NCBI RefSeq assembly: GCF_000518265.1
Contig: NZ_JADG01000011.1
Location: forward strand, 62,001 to 126,000
Length of the DNA: 64,000 nucleotides
Origin: Actinomadura oligospora ATCC 43269
Lineage (GTDB): Bacteria; Actinomycetota; Actinomycetes; Streptosporangiales; Streptosporangiaceae
Direction of reading: 5' to 3'
This document shows positions 18,410-27,444 of the stretch, piece by piece; the first letter of the stretch is position 1, and each line of letters opens with the position of its first letter. The translations under genes were made by a program, and so were the position numbers. The notes beneath the pieces were generated by a model. The model saw only the letters and a list, made by a program, of their open reading frames with translations. It ran no database searches and was not told the origin of the DNA.

Positions 18410-19645
18410 TCAGTCCGGGAGGGGCGGGCCGACGTAGACGGCACGGGGACGGAGCGGGGAGCGGCCTCCGTACTCCTCCAGGGCGTGGGCGAGCCAGCCC
18501 GCGACGCGGGCGACGGCGAAGACCGCCTCGCCCGCGCCCGGAACGAGCCCGGCGACGCCGCCCAGCAGGGCCAGCGCGAAGTCGATGTTGGGCTCGGGCA
18601 GCCGCCGCCGCTTCGCCTCGGCGAGGACGGCGTCCGCGACGGCGACGCGCGGGTGGCCGGGCGCCGCGTCCCGGACGAGGCCCAGCAGGACGGTCGCGCG
18701 CCCGTCGCCGGACTTGTAGACCGGGTGCCCGAATCCGGGGATCCGCTCCCCCGCGCGCAGCCGGTCGCCGATCACCCGCGGGGCCCGTCCGGGCTCCCCG
18801 ACCTCGGCGAACAGGCGTTCCGCCGCGTAGGACGCGCCGCCGTGCAGGGGCCCGCTCACCACTCCGAGGCCCGCCGTGACCACGGCGTAGGGATCGGCCC
18901 GCACGGACGCCGCGACCCGCGCGGCCAGCGTCGACGCCGCCAGTTCGTGATCGGCGAGCAGCACCATCGCCGCCTCGAACGCCCGCAGCAGGCCGGGGGA
19001 CGGCTCGTCCGGGCACAGCGCCCGCCACAGCCGTCCGGCGATCGTCCCCCGTCCCCCGTCGTCGGCCGGGCCGGTGACGGGAGGGAGGGCGTCGACCAGG
19101 CCCGCGATCAGGGAGCGGGCCGTGACGAGCACGCCTTCGGGGTCGATGTGGACGCGCAGGGGGTCGGTGACGGCGAGGGCCGTGGTGATCACCTGGAGGC
19201 GGTCGAGCGGGAGGATCCCGGACGGCAGGCCGGACTGTGCCGCCCGCGCCGCGCGAAGCCCCTCCTCCGGGGCCCGCCACCCCTGGGACGCGGCTTCGAG
19301 GGACACGGTGTCGAGGGACGCGGGGTCGCCCGTCCAGAGCCATTCGGCGACGGCCTCGAAGGGGTGGCCGGTGGCGAGGGCGAGGGCGTCGCGGCCCCGG
19401 TAGTAGGGACGGTCCGGGCCGAGGGCCGTGACGGACGACTCGATGGCCAGTTCGGACGGGGCGGGCCCGCGCCGCGGCCTGCCCTTGCGGGCGAGCTCCT
19501 CGACCTGGGCCGCGTCGAAGAGCGAGCGGCGGCCCGCCTCGTCCCGGCGGCGGCGCAGGACGCCCCGGCTCACGTAGGCGTACAACGTGGCGGGTTTCAC
19601 ACCGAGGCGTTCGGCGGCGGCAGCCGCGTCGATCCACTCTCCCAC
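18410..19645 (-). CDS. Citrate synthase-family enzyme with N-terminal MerR-type HTH
   Basis: About 411 residues from GTG 19645, or 423 if the TTG at 19681 is used. The N-terminal ~55 residues form a helix-turn-helix (WIDAAAAAERLGVKPATLYA, then SRGVLRRRRDEAG). The rest is a citrate-synthase fold: DHELAASTLAARVAAS, the substrate loop GPLHGGA, PGFGHPVY with the catalytic His, and PNIDFALALL with the catalytic Asp. Such HTH-citrate synthases occur in actinobacteria; whether the HTH binds DNA is not settled here. I prefer GTG 19645 because GAGAGG precedes it and the longer version reads into an AT-rich palindromic operator. Divergent from the homocitrate-synthase-like gene, so the two enzymes are probably co-controlled. 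Confidence 0.85.
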   Translation of the reverse strand: MGEWIDAAAAAERLGVKPATLYAYVSRGVLRRRRDEAGRRSLFDAAQVEELARKGRPRRGPAPSELAIESSVTALGPDRPYYRGRDALALATGHPFEAVAEWLWTGDPASLDTVSLEAASQGWRAPEEGLRAARAAQSGLPSGILPLDRLQVITTALAVTDPLRVHIDPEGVLVTARSLIAGLVDALPPVTGPADDGGRGTIAGRLWRALCPDEPSPGLLRAFEAAMVLLADHELAASTLAARVAASVRADPYAVVTAGLGVVSGPLHGGASYAAERLFAEVGEPGRAPRVIGDRLRAGERIPGFGHPVYKSGDGRATVLLGLVRDAAPGHPRVAVADAVLAEAKRRRLPEPNIDFALALLGGVAGLVPGAGEAVFAVARVAGWLAHALEEYGGRSPLRPRAVYVGPPLPD

Positions 19646-19667
19646 CTGGCCGTCCTCTCGATCGATG

Positions 19668-19687
19668 TTGATTATGATCAATATTGA
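19668..19687. promoter_or_regulatory. AT-rich overlapping palindromes between citrate synthase and homocitrate-synthase-like genes
   Basis: TTGAT-N4-ATCAA overlaps a perfect 12-bp palindrome ATCAATATTGAT in the divergent gap. The tract is strikingly AT-rich for this DNA. It lies 20-40 bp before both starts, where a shared regulator, possibly the HTH of the citrate synthase itself, could bind. Confidence 0.55.
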
Positions 19688-19718
19688 TACATATGGATTC
19701 CGCTGTCAATCTGAGGGC

Positions 19719-20951
19719 ATGCCTCAGATTCACTTCCTGGACGTCACCAACCGGGACGGCGTCCAGACCGCACGCACCGGGCTCTCGAAGTTCGGCAAGA
19801 CGATGGTCAACCTCCACCTGGGCCGCCTCGGCGTGGCGCAGTCGGAGATCGGGTTCCCGTTCCTGTTCCACGAGGTCCCCTACGTCCGGGCGCAGCTGGC
19901 GCTCGCGGAGGCGGGGGCGTTCGGCGACCTGCGGCTGTCCGGCTGGTGCCGGGGCGTCGCGGCCGACGTCGAGAAGGCCCTCGAGGTGCGGTCGCCGTCC
20001 GGCCGGGGCCTGCGGCACATGAACCTGTCGATCTCGACGTCCGACTACATGATCGCGAACAAGTTCCGGGGAAAGCTGGACCGGGCGTCGATCATCAGGG
20101 AGGCGCAGGCGGCGGTGCGGGCGGCCAAGGCGGGCGGCGTCGAGACCGTCGGCGTCAACGCCGAGGACGGCTCGCGCACCGACGACGGCTTCCTGCACGA
20201 GTTCGCGCTCGCCGCCAAGGAGGCGGGCGCGGACCGCGTCCGGTACTGCGACACGATCGGCGGCGACAGCCCCGGACGGATCCGCGAGCGGTTCGCCAAG
20301 CTCGCCGCCGTCATCGAGATGCCGGTCGAGACGCACTGCCACAACGACCTCGGCATGGCCGTCGCGAACTCGGTGTCCGGCGCGCTCGGCGACCTGGAGG
20401 CCGGGCAGGACGCGTGGGTCAACACCTGCGTGAACGGCATCGGCGAACGCGCCGGGAACGCCGACCTGCTGTCCACGATCCTGGCGTTCGAGCACGCCTT
20501 CGGGGTGGACGCCGAGATCGGCGACGCGCTCGACCTGTCCTGGGCGCGCCGCTTCGCGCTCTGGGCGGGCTACGCGTTCGGCCAGCCCCTGCCCTACAAC
20601 CAGGTCGGCGCGGGGATCAACGCGTTCGCGCACGAGTCCGGCATCCACGCCGACGGCGCGCTGAAGGACCACGGGAACTACGAGCTGTTCGACGAGAGCA
20701 CCCTCGGCCCGTTCCCGGACGACCTGCACGCGCGACGCGGACGCGTCGTCCTCACCGGCGAGTACGGCGGACGCGCCGGATTCCGCCACGTGATGGACGA
20801 ACTGGGCGTCGAGCCGTCCGACCCGGAACTGTCGTTCCAGCTCGTCCAGTTGTGCAACGCGATGACGGGACGCCCGCTCACCGACGACGAGCTGTGCCTC
20901 GTCGCCGACCACCCGGCCGAGCTGGCGCTTCTCTTCCCCGGCCAGCTCTGA
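19719..20951 (+). CDS. Homocitrate synthase / 2-isopropylmalate synthase-family enzyme (HMGL-like)
   Basis: A 410-residue DRE-TIM metallolyase-type acyltransferase. The N-terminal metal and base motif is FLDVTNRDGVQTA, where the family usually has DxTLRDG. The metal-binding HCHNDLGMAVANS and the GIGERAGNA signature are intact, and a later segment, NAFAHESGIHADG, matches the C-terminal subdomain of homocitrate/isopropylmalate synthases. It should condense an acyl-CoA (likely acetyl-CoA) with a 2-oxo acid. The length lacks the ~130-residue LeuA regulatory domain. It is divergent from an HTH-citrate synthase, so the pair may make related tricarboxylic acids; the exact substrates are not known. 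Confidence 0.8.
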   Translation: MPQIHFLDVTNRDGVQTARTGLSKFGKTMVNLHLGRLGVAQSEIGFPFLFHEVPYVRAQLALAEAGAFGDLRLSGWCRGVAADVEKALEVRSPSGRGLRHMNLSISTSDYMIANKFRGKLDRASIIREAQAAVRAAKAGGVETVGVNAEDGSRTDDGFLHEFALAAKEAGADRVRYCDTIGGDSPGRIRERFAKLAAVIEMPVETHCHNDLGMAVANSVSGALGDLEAGQDAWVNTCVNGIGERAGNADLLSTILAFEHAFGVDAEIGDALDLSWARRFALWAGYAFGQPLPYNQVGAGINAFAHESGIHADGALKDHGNYELFDESTLGPFPDDLHARRGRVVLTGEYGGRAGFRHVMDELGVEPSDPELSFQLVQLCNAMTGRPLTDDELCLVADHPAELALLFPGQL

Positions 20952-21032
20952 TCCGTCCGCCCTCGCGTCGCCGCGGCGCGGGGGCGGCCGGACGGCGGCG
21001 GGACGCGCGGCCGGGTTGTCACTGGGGGCTTC

Positions 21033-21038
21033 TATATT
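21033..21038 (+). promoter_or_regulatory. -10 hexamer TATATT, leaderless promoter
   Basis: TATATT ends 7 nt before the ATG at 21046 in otherwise GC-rich DNA, with no ribosome-binding site, so the SWIM-protein mRNA is probably leaderless. Confidence 0.5.
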
Positions 21039-21045
21039 CCGGCGC

Positions 21046-22434
21046 ATGACCAGCGCACAGGCGTTCCAGTACGTCCAGCCGTCCGCCCTCACCGGCGCGG
21101 GGCTCGGGCTGTCGACCTCCGGCGGGACCACCGCGTCGGGCGGCCGGACGGACCATCCGCACTTCTTCAGCGGGCTGCTGACCCGGGCGGCTCCGGCCGC
21201 GGCCGGGCTGCTCGGGCTCGCCGACGTCGCGCGGAGCCGCTACCACCGGCCGCAGCCCACCGGCCTGCGCGACCCGGTCGTCACCTGCAACGGCGACCGG
21301 CTCCGGCTGGAGTCGTTCTCGGCGTGCGGCGGCGTCTACGCCCGGCTCGACGTCCTCCAGGACGCGCTGGACGGCGAGGTCGTCGACCTCGGCACCACCA
21401 ACGTGGACGTCAACGGCCCGCTGCGCGAGGCCCTGGCCCGGGTGGGCGGCGACGACCCGCTGCACCTGGCGGTCGGGACGGGCGAGCTGGTCGTCACCAC
21501 GCTGGACGGCGCGACCGTCGAGAAGAAGGTGCCGCTGCCCGACCGCTGGCTGCGCGGGTTCGCCGAGGTCCAGGTGATCGCGTCCGGGTTCGACCTGCGG
21601 GCCGAGCTGCCCGCCGCCGAGGCCGTCCGGTTCGTGCGCGGCCTGCCGAACGACACCGGGCGTGGCCGCGGCGCGGGCACACTGTGGGCGACCCCGGCGG
21701 GCCGGACGCTGCGGCTGACACCGCGCCCGGGGCCGGGCGCGGTGTGCCTGGCCGGGACGCACCGGCTCGCGACGCTGCTGCCGCTGCTGCGTTTCGCCCG
21801 CGCGCTGCGCGTGTACGGTCCGCCGGTCGCCGCCGGGGCTTCGCCTGTGGCGTCCGCGTGGGAGCTGGAGCTGCCCGGCATGCGGTACGTGCTCACGCTC
21901 TCGCCCGAGACGTCCCGTGGTTTCTCCGGCGAGGGCGCCGTCCTGGACGACCTTGCCGCCGACGAGACCGCCGCCGACGCCGATCTCGTCGGCGCGCTGC
22001 TGGCGTTCGAGCCGCGCCTGGACGCCGACCTGCTCGCCGCCGGCGCGGGCCTGACTCCCGCGCGCACGCACGCGGCGCTCACCCAGCTCGGGACGTCCGG
22101 CCGTGTCGGCTACGACCTGGCCGAGGCGGCGCACTTCCACCGCGAGCTGCCGTACGACCCGAAGCGCGTGGCCGCGATGAACCCGCGCCTGCGCGCCGCC
22201 CACGCCCTGGTGGAGGCGGGCGCGGTCCGCTTCGAGGCGCCGGAGCTGGCGCGGGTCACGACCGAGGAGGTGCGGCTCGTCCGCCTCGACGGCGACCGCG
22301 TCTCCTGCACCTGCCCCTGGTGGCTGGACCATCGCGGTGGCCGGGGGCCGTGCAAGCACGTCCTCGCCGTCCGCATCGCCCGCAACCCCGCCGAGGCCGA
22401 CGCGCCGTCCGTGTCTTCTGAGGAGCGAGTGTGA
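21046..22434 (+). CDS. SWIM zinc-finger protein
   Basis: A 462-residue protein whose C-terminus holds a SWIM zinc finger: CTC at about residues 421-423 and CKH about 15 residues later (SCTCPWWLDH, then GPCKHVLAVRIA). The rest (LDVLQDALDGEVVDLGTTNVD, then DRWLRGFAEVQVIASGFDLR) is conserved in actinobacterial SWIM proteins but has no known activity. SWIM fingers bind DNA or protein partners. Its stop overlaps the GTG of the next gene as GTGA, so the two products are likely made in fixed ratio and may act together. Confidence 0.85.
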   Translation: MTSAQAFQYVQPSALTGAGLGLSTSGGTTASGGRTDHPHFFSGLLTRAAPAAAGLLGLADVARSRYHRPQPTGLRDPVVTCNGDRLRLESFSACGGVYARLDVLQDALDGEVVDLGTTNVDVNGPLREALARVGGDDPLHLAVGTGELVVTTLDGATVEKKVPLPDRWLRGFAEVQVIASGFDLRAELPAAEAVRFVRGLPNDTGRGRGAGTLWATPAGRTLRLTPRPGPGAVCLAGTHRLATLLPLLRFARALRVYGPPVAAGASPVASAWELELPGMRYVLTLSPETSRGFSGEGAVLDDLAADETAADADLVGALLAFEPRLDADLLAAGAGLTPARTHAALTQLGTSGRVGYDLAEAAHFHRELPYDPKRVAAMNPRLRAAHALVEAGAVRFEAPELARVTTEEVRLVRLDGDRVSCTCPWWLDHRGGRGPCKHVLAVRIARNPAEADAPSVSSEERV

Positions 22435-25124
22435 ACGCGCAGGTGCGGGAGGCGATCCGCCAGGGCGATTCCGAGGACGTCCTGAGCCTCATCGCGGAGC
22501 TCGGCACCGCTGAGCGGAGAACCGTCGCGAAGGAGTTGCCGGGGCTGTTGCGCGAGGTGCGCGACCAGTCCCAGTACGGGCTGATCGACGGGCCGGTCGC
22601 GGACGCGCTGCTGCTGGCCGGGCTCGCCACGATCGGCGGCGCGTCGGCCGCGGCGAACTGGATGGCGCGCACGGACCTGCTCTGGTGGACGCGCCGCTGG
22701 GCCGCCGACGGGCGCAGCACCCGGCAGGCTCCGCTGGTGGACGCCGTGGCCGACCGTCCGGACGAGTGGGTCGCCGACGTCGTGGAGCGGGCGGCCGGGC
22801 GGCTGCGCACCCGCTGGCAGCACGAGGGCCTGTGGAGGGCCATCGCGGCGCTCGTGCCGCGCGCGGGCGGGGTCCCTCCGACCAACGACACGTTCGTGCT
22901 CGGCTGGACGCAATGGGCCGCCCACCCGAAGAAGCTCGCCGACGACCCGTTCACCGACACGCTGCTCCCCCGGGTGTTCGAGGTGGACGGCGCGGGTCAC
23001 GAGGGCTGGGCGAAGGGTGTCGCCGAACTCACGGCGTCCGGCCGCGTCCGGCGCGAGGACGTGCTGGACCGGTGCGTCCGGCGCCTGCTGCGCGGCGGGC
23101 GGATCCAGGATCTCCGCTGGTTCTGCGCGCTGCACGACGAGCTGGCCCCGACGCCCGAGGAGTCGGCGGCGCGGCTGCGCGACTTCGTCCGGATGCTGCC
23201 CGCCGCGCCCGGCCCGATCGCCGACCTGGCGCTGCGGGAGATCCGGCGCGTGGACGAGGCGTCCCCGATCCCGCTCGCCACGTTCGCCGAAGCCGCGGAC
23301 GCCGCCGCGTTCCGTCCCGAGAAGCGGCTGGTCAAGTCCGCGCTGGTGTGGATGGGCAAGACGGCCCGCCCCCACGGACGCCAGGACGCCGCCGTCCTCG
23401 CCGTCCTGCCGCTGTTCGCCTCGGAGGCGCTCGACCTGCGCGAACGCGCGGTGAAGCTCGTCGCGAAGCACGCGGCCGGGGCGTCCGCGCCGACGCGCGA
23501 GGCCGCCGTCGCCGCGAGCGCGGACCTTCCCGCCGACCTCCGCGCCCTGATCCCCGGCGCCGCCCTCCCAGAGGAGAAGGAAGCTCCGGGCCGACCGGTC
23601 GACTCGCTCCCGCCCTATACGCCGCCCGCCCCGGCACCGCCGATCGGCTCGCCCGGCGAGCTCGCCGAGGAGCTGATGGTCTGGCAGGGCACCGGATGGG
23701 GCGACCTGGAACGCGTCATGACGGGGATCGTCGAGCAGGGGCACCGTGATCCGGAGGCCACGCGCACGGCCTTGGCCCAGGTGGCGAACACCCATCCGTG
23801 GCTCCTCAATCGTGTCCACGACCAGTCCGGTGAGGAGGTTCCGCTGTACCTGGTCGGGCTCGCCTTCGGGAGCCTGACCCCGCCCCCGGAGACCACCGGT
23901 GTGCGGGCCCTCGCCAAGGTGATGCGCTCCCGGCTCAGGCAGATGTCGCGAGCGACGCCGGATCCCTGGGAGCGCCACGACACGCGGCATCCGCTGCCCT
24001 ACCGCTTCCTGATCCGGCGGATGCTGGAGGCGCTCGACAGCCCGGGCTGGAAGCCGTTCCTGCTGGCCACCCCGACCGAGGCGAACGGCCTGATCGATCC
24101 GGACGTCCTGGTCGACCGCGCTCTGCGGTACGAGGCGGACGGCCTGGAGATCGGCCCCGCCGACCTCGGCCAGGCGCTGCTCCGCACCCCGCGCACGGTC
24201 GGCTCCGACGCCCTGAGGCGGGCGGGCGGCCTGACGTCCGGGCCGGGCCGGTCGCTGGCGGAGTACCTCGGTTCGGACGCCCCGCCCCTCTCCGAGGTCA
24301 GCGTCGCGCCGGTCACCGTCCGGCGCAGATACACGTTCCGCCCACTCGAGATCACGAGCACCCGTCTTCTGGCGGCGTCCTCTCCCCTGGCGACGGCCGC
24401 GCCGCTCGAGATCGTGCGGCCCTTGTACGCGCTGCCGAGGGGCGAGTACTGGAACAGCCTCCCCACGCTCGGATACTGGTCCGGCTACGACGTGGTGCCC
24501 CGGATGCTGCCGTCGCACCGCGAACTCGCCGCCGCGCACCTGCTCCCCGCCGTGTCCGGCGTGCCGGAGGTCGGCGACCCCTCGTGGGAGCGTCCGGAGA
24601 TCGGCGACGCGGTCCTCGCGCTCGCCGAGGCGGACGGTCCCGCCGGTCCGGCGACCGGCGCCGTGCTCGCGTACGCGGCGTCCGACAAGCAGGCGGCGGG
24701 ACGCTCCCTCGCGCTGGAGGCGCTGCTCGTCCTCGCGTCGCGGAACCTGCTTCCCGCCGCCGACCTGGGCGCGGCGATCGCGACGCTCGTGGAGCTGGAC
24801 GGCGTGAAGCTCAACCGGATCACCGACGTCCTCGGCGAGGCCGTCCACGCGGGCGCGTACGCGGAGGTCTGGGACATCGCGCGCGCGGCGCTGCCGCCGT
24901 TGCTGGCCAGGGTCGCGACGGAGAAGGCGACGAACGCGCCGAAGGGCCTGGCCGACCTGCTGCAGCTCGCCGCGCGCTGCGCCGAGACCGTGGGCGTCCG
25001 CGCGGCGACCATGGGCGCCCGCGCCGAGGTCCCCGGCCTCGCGGACGTCGCGGCGCGCGGCGGGTCGAGCCGGCTCGTCCGGGAGGCCGTCCGCCTCCAG
25101 CGGACCCTGAACCCGGAACGGTGA
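22431..25124 (+). CDS. Large helical-repeat protein partnered with the SWIM protein (DUF6493-like)
   Basis: An 897-residue soluble protein, mostly alpha-helical by composition and heptad-like spacing. Examples are VLSLIAELGTAERRTVAKEL, GWAKGVAELTASGRVRREDV and EKRLVKSALVWMGKTARPHG. It has no signal peptide and no catalytic motif I can see. A proline-rich linker (PPYTPPAPAPPIG) near residue 400 divides two halves. Size, order and coupling with a SWIM-finger gene agree with the DUF6493-type proteins of actinomycetes; the family name is from memory and moderately sure. GTG start overlaps the SWIM stop. HEAT-like scaffolding is inference. Confidence 0.7.
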   Translation: MNAQVREAIRQGDSEDVLSLIAELGTAERRTVAKELPGLLREVRDQSQYGLIDGPVADALLLAGLATIGGASAAANWMARTDLLWWTRRWAADGRSTRQAPLVDAVADRPDEWVADVVERAAGRLRTRWQHEGLWRAIAALVPRAGGVPPTNDTFVLGWTQWAAHPKKLADDPFTDTLLPRVFEVDGAGHEGWAKGVAELTASGRVRREDVLDRCVRRLLRGGRIQDLRWFCALHDELAPTPEESAARLRDFVRMLPAAPGPIADLALREIRRVDEASPIPLATFAEAADAAAFRPEKRLVKSALVWMGKTARPHGRQDAAVLAVLPLFASEALDLRERAVKLVAKHAAGASAPTREAAVAASADLPADLRALIPGAALPEEKEAPGRPVDSLPPYTPPAPAPPIGSPGELAEELMVWQGTGWGDLERVMTGIVEQGHRDPEATRTALAQVANTHPWLLNRVHDQSGEEVPLYLVGLAFGSLTPPPETTGVRALAKVMRSRLRQMSRATPDPWERHDTRHPLPYRFLIRRMLEALDSPGWKPFLLATPTEANGLIDPDVLVDRALRYEADGLEIGPADLGQALLRTPRTVGSDALRRAGGLTSGPGRSLAEYLGSDAPPLSEVSVAPVTVRRRYTFRPLEITSTRLLAASSPLATAAPLEIVRPLYALPRGEYWNSLPTLGYWSGYDVVPRMLPSHRELAAAHLLPAVSGVPEVGDPSWERPEIGDAVLALAEADGPAGPATGAVLAYAASDKQAAGRSLALEALLVLASRNLLPAADLGAAIATLVELDGVKLNRITDVLGEAVHAGAYAEVWDIARAALPPLLARVATEKATNAPKGLADLLQLAARCAETVGVRAATMGARAEVPGLADVAARGGSSRLVREAVRLQRTLNPER

Positions 25125-25186
25125 AATGTCGGGGGATCCGCGTACGGTGGTCGCGGCGGATCCCCCAGCCCCGGAGAGTGGAGAGC

Positions 25187-25738
25187 ATGACCGAGACAGT
25201 GGCGTTCGGTTCGGCCGAGACGGCGCTCGGCCGACTGCTGGTCGCCGCGACCGAGACCGGCGTCGCCATGGTGACCTGGCGCGACGCGCCCGGCACGCGT
25301 GCCCGCGCGCAGAGCCGTCTCGGCCTGCCCGTGGTGGACGACCCGGCCCGGCTGGCCGAGCCGCTGCTCCAGCTGAAGGCGTTCTTCGGCGGCGACCCGC
25401 ACGCGTTCACCGTCCCGATCGACTGGCGGCTCACCAACCCGCTGCAGCGCCAGGTGCTCGGAACGCTGTTCCACCGCGTCCCGTGGGGCGAGACGATCAC
25501 CTACGGCGGGCTCGGCGACCGGTCTGAGGCGGGCGTGAACGCGCAGGCCATCGGCCAGGTCATGGGCTCCAATCCGATCCCGCTCATCGTGCCCTGCCAC
25601 CGCGTCGTGGCGTCCAACGGGATCGGCGGGTACAGCGGCGGCAGCGGCATCGAGGTCAAGCGCTGGCTCCTCACCATGGAGGGCGCGCTCCCCGCGACGC
25701 TCGACTGGTCCCTCGAAGAGGGCCCCACTCCCGTCTAG
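25187..25738 (+). CDS. Methylated-DNA-[protein]-cysteine S-methyltransferase-type protein
   Basis: A 183-residue O6-alkylguanine-DNA alkyltransferase family protein. The suicidal-acceptor motif IPLIVPCHRVV places the reactive Cys at residue 137. The DNA-binding helix precedes it (TYGGLGDRSEAGVNAQAIGQ) and the active-site Asn/Gly loop follows (NGIGGYSGGSGIEVKRWLL). It would remove alkyl groups from guanine O6 directly. ATG 25187 lies behind GGAGAGTGGAGAGC. It is 62 bp downstream of the large helical gene on the same strand and is followed by a convergent gene. Confidence 0.9.
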   Translation: MTETVAFGSAETALGRLLVAATETGVAMVTWRDAPGTRARAQSRLGLPVVDDPARLAEPLLQLKAFFGGDPHAFTVPIDWRLTNPLQRQVLGTLFHRVPWGETITYGGLGDRSEAGVNAQAIGQVMGSNPIPLIVPCHRVVASNGIGGYSGGSGIEVKRWLLTMEGALPATLDWSLEEGPTPV

Positions 25739-25800
25739 TCACCGAACGGACGGCCGTCCACCGCCCGACTCCGCCGCGCGCCTGAGCCGGGCGGCGGCGG

Positions 25801-26700
25801 TCAGTAGGCGACGCCGGTCAGCTTCTCGGAGACCTCCCAGAGCCGACGCGCTGTCTCGAGGCTGTTGGCCTGCGGCGGCGTGATGACCTTCGCCGGGCTG
25901 CCGCGGTACTGGAAGAAGCGCGGGCCGTAGCAGGCGCCCGGCGTCACGTCCGGCATGACGGCCGCGTAGAGCGACGGCAGCGCACCCATCGCGGCGGACT
26001 GCCCGATGACGACGTTCCCGACGGCGGCGAGGCGTTCCATCAGCGGACGGCCCGCCATGCGCGGCCCCGCGGCCTGGAGGTTGGTGGACGCGTAGCCCGG
26101 GTGCGCGGCGACGCTCGTGACGTCCGGGACGCGCCGCGCGAGTTCCCTGGTGAACATCAGGTTCGCGAGCTTGGACTGGCCGTAGGCGAGCCACGGGTTG
26201 TAGGAGCGTTCGCCCTGGAGGTCGTCGAAGCGGATCCGGCCCGTCCAGGCGATCGCGCTGGTCACGGTGACGACGCGGGGCGCGGCGGCGGCGCGGAGCG
26301 CGGGCAGCAGGAGGCCGGTCAGCGCGAAGTGGCCGAGGTGGTTCGTGCCGAACTGCATCTCGAAGCCGTCGGCGGTGGTGCGCTTCGGCAGGGCCATGAC
26401 GCCCGCGTTGTTGACGAGGAGGTCGAGCGGCTCGTCGGCCTGCCGCCGGGCGAACGCGCGCACCGAGGCGAGGTCGGCCAGGTCGAGCGGGACGAGCTCG
26501 AGCTCGGCGTCCGGGACGGCGGCGCGGATCCGGTCGAACGCGGCCTGGCCGCGCTCGACGCTGCGGCAGGCGAGCGTCACGGCCGCGCCGTGCCGGGCGA
26601 GCTGCAGCGCCGTGTGGTAGCCGAGCCCGCTGTTCGCGCCGGTCACCACCGCCCTACGGCCTCGCAGACCCGGGATGTCCGCCGCGGTCCAGCCGCCCAT
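25801..26700 (-). CDS. Short-chain dehydrogenase/reductase (retinol-dehydrogenase-like)
   Basis: A 299-residue classical SDR. Cofactor turn TGANSGLGYHTALQLA, then LACRSVERGQ where an Arg suggests NADP(H), then LLVNNAGVMA, catalytic Ser in VTVTSAIAW and YGQSK as the Tyr-Lys pair. The C-terminal part (GACYGPRFFQYRGSPAKV) resembles the actinobacterial retinol-dehydrogenase/oxidoreductase subgroup. Substrate not predictable. It is convergent with the alkyltransferase gene and 128 bp downstream of the glutathione peroxidase gene on the same strand. Confidence 0.88.
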   Translation of the reverse strand: MGGWTAADIPGLRGRRAVVTGANSGLGYHTALQLARHGAAVTLACRSVERGQAAFDRIRAAVPDAELELVPLDLADLASVRAFARRQADEPLDLLVNNAGVMALPKRTTADGFEMQFGTNHLGHFALTGLLLPALRAAAAPRVVTVTSAIAWTGRIRFDDLQGERSYNPWLAYGQSKLANLMFTRELARRVPDVTSVAAHPGYASTNLQAAGPRMAGRPLMERLAAVGNVVIGQSAAMGALPSLYAAVMPDVTPGACYGPRFFQYRGSPAKVITPPQANSLETARRLWEVSEKLTGVAY

Positions 26701-26828
26701 GGTGCACCTCCACGCCGTGTCCGACGACTCCTCAAGCTAGACGCGACGTCGAATACCGGCAAGGTGACACGCACCACGGGCGCCGGACGTTGGACTCGAA
26801 AGGGACAGGTCAGGGGGCCGGACGGGGG

Positions 26829-27320
26829 TCAGGCGCCGGGAAGGTTCTTCTCGATTGCGGAGACGACCTCGCCGGCCTCGGGTTCGGTCTGCGGGGCGAA
26901 GCGGGCGGCGACCGCGCCGTCCGGGGCGATCAGGAACTTCTCGAAGTTCCAGCGGATGTCGCCGGTGTGCCCCTCGCCGTCGGGTGTGCCGACCAGCCGC
27001 TCGTAGAGGGGGTGCCGGTGCTCGCCGTTGACCTCGATCTTCTCGGTCATCGGGAAGGTGACCCCGTAGGTGGTCGAGCAGAACCGCTCGATCTCCTCCG
27101 CGGTGCCCGGCTCCTGGCCCATGAACTGGTTGCACGGGACGCCGAGGACGGTGAAGCCGCGCTCGGCGTACCGCTCCTGGAGCCGCTCCAGGCCCGCGTA
27201 CTGAGGGGTGAGGCCGCACTTGGAGGCGACGTTGACGACAAGGACGGCCTTGCCCCGGTACTGCCCGAGGTCCGCGGAGCCGCCCCGCAGACCGTCGATT
27301 TCCACGTCGTAGACAGTCAT
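26829..27320 (-). CDS. Glutathione peroxidase-family thiol peroxidase
   Basis: A 163-residue GPx. The peroxidatic Cys is at residue 35 in VNVASKCGLTPQY, Gln is in VPCNQFMGQEPG, and Trp-Asn are in RWNFEKFLI, giving the catalytic tetrad. It has Cys rather than selenocysteine, and a second Cys in PCNQF where the family keeps one. Actinobacteria generally lack glutathione, so thioredoxin or mycothiol-linked reduction is the likely electron source (established for bacterial Cys-GPx in general). It acts in the cytosol against peroxides. Confidence 0.92.
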   Translation of the reverse strand: MTVYDVEIDGLRGGSADLGQYRGKAVLVVNVASKCGLTPQYAGLERLQERYAERGFTVLGVPCNQFMGQEPGTAEEIERFCSTTYGVTFPMTEKIEVNGEHRHPLYERLVGTPDGEGHTGDIRWNFEKFLIAPDGAVAARFAPQTEPEAGEVVSAIEKNLPGA

Positions 27321-27444
27321 GGGGACGATCCTAGGACGATCTCCCGCGACACGTCCGCACCGGTGCGCGCCGGAACGCCCGTGCGAGGGAGCACTGTGTC
27401 CACCCGTCCCGGACGCGCGCCACGACAGGACGGGGGGCCGCGCG

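Noticed and set aside
18294..21131. Leftward frame of ~1000 codons extending the small membrane protein upstream of 18293
   Set aside because: Most of it is antisense or out-of-frame to the citrate synthase and homocitrate-synthase-like genes; only the final 121 codons have protein character and a local start.
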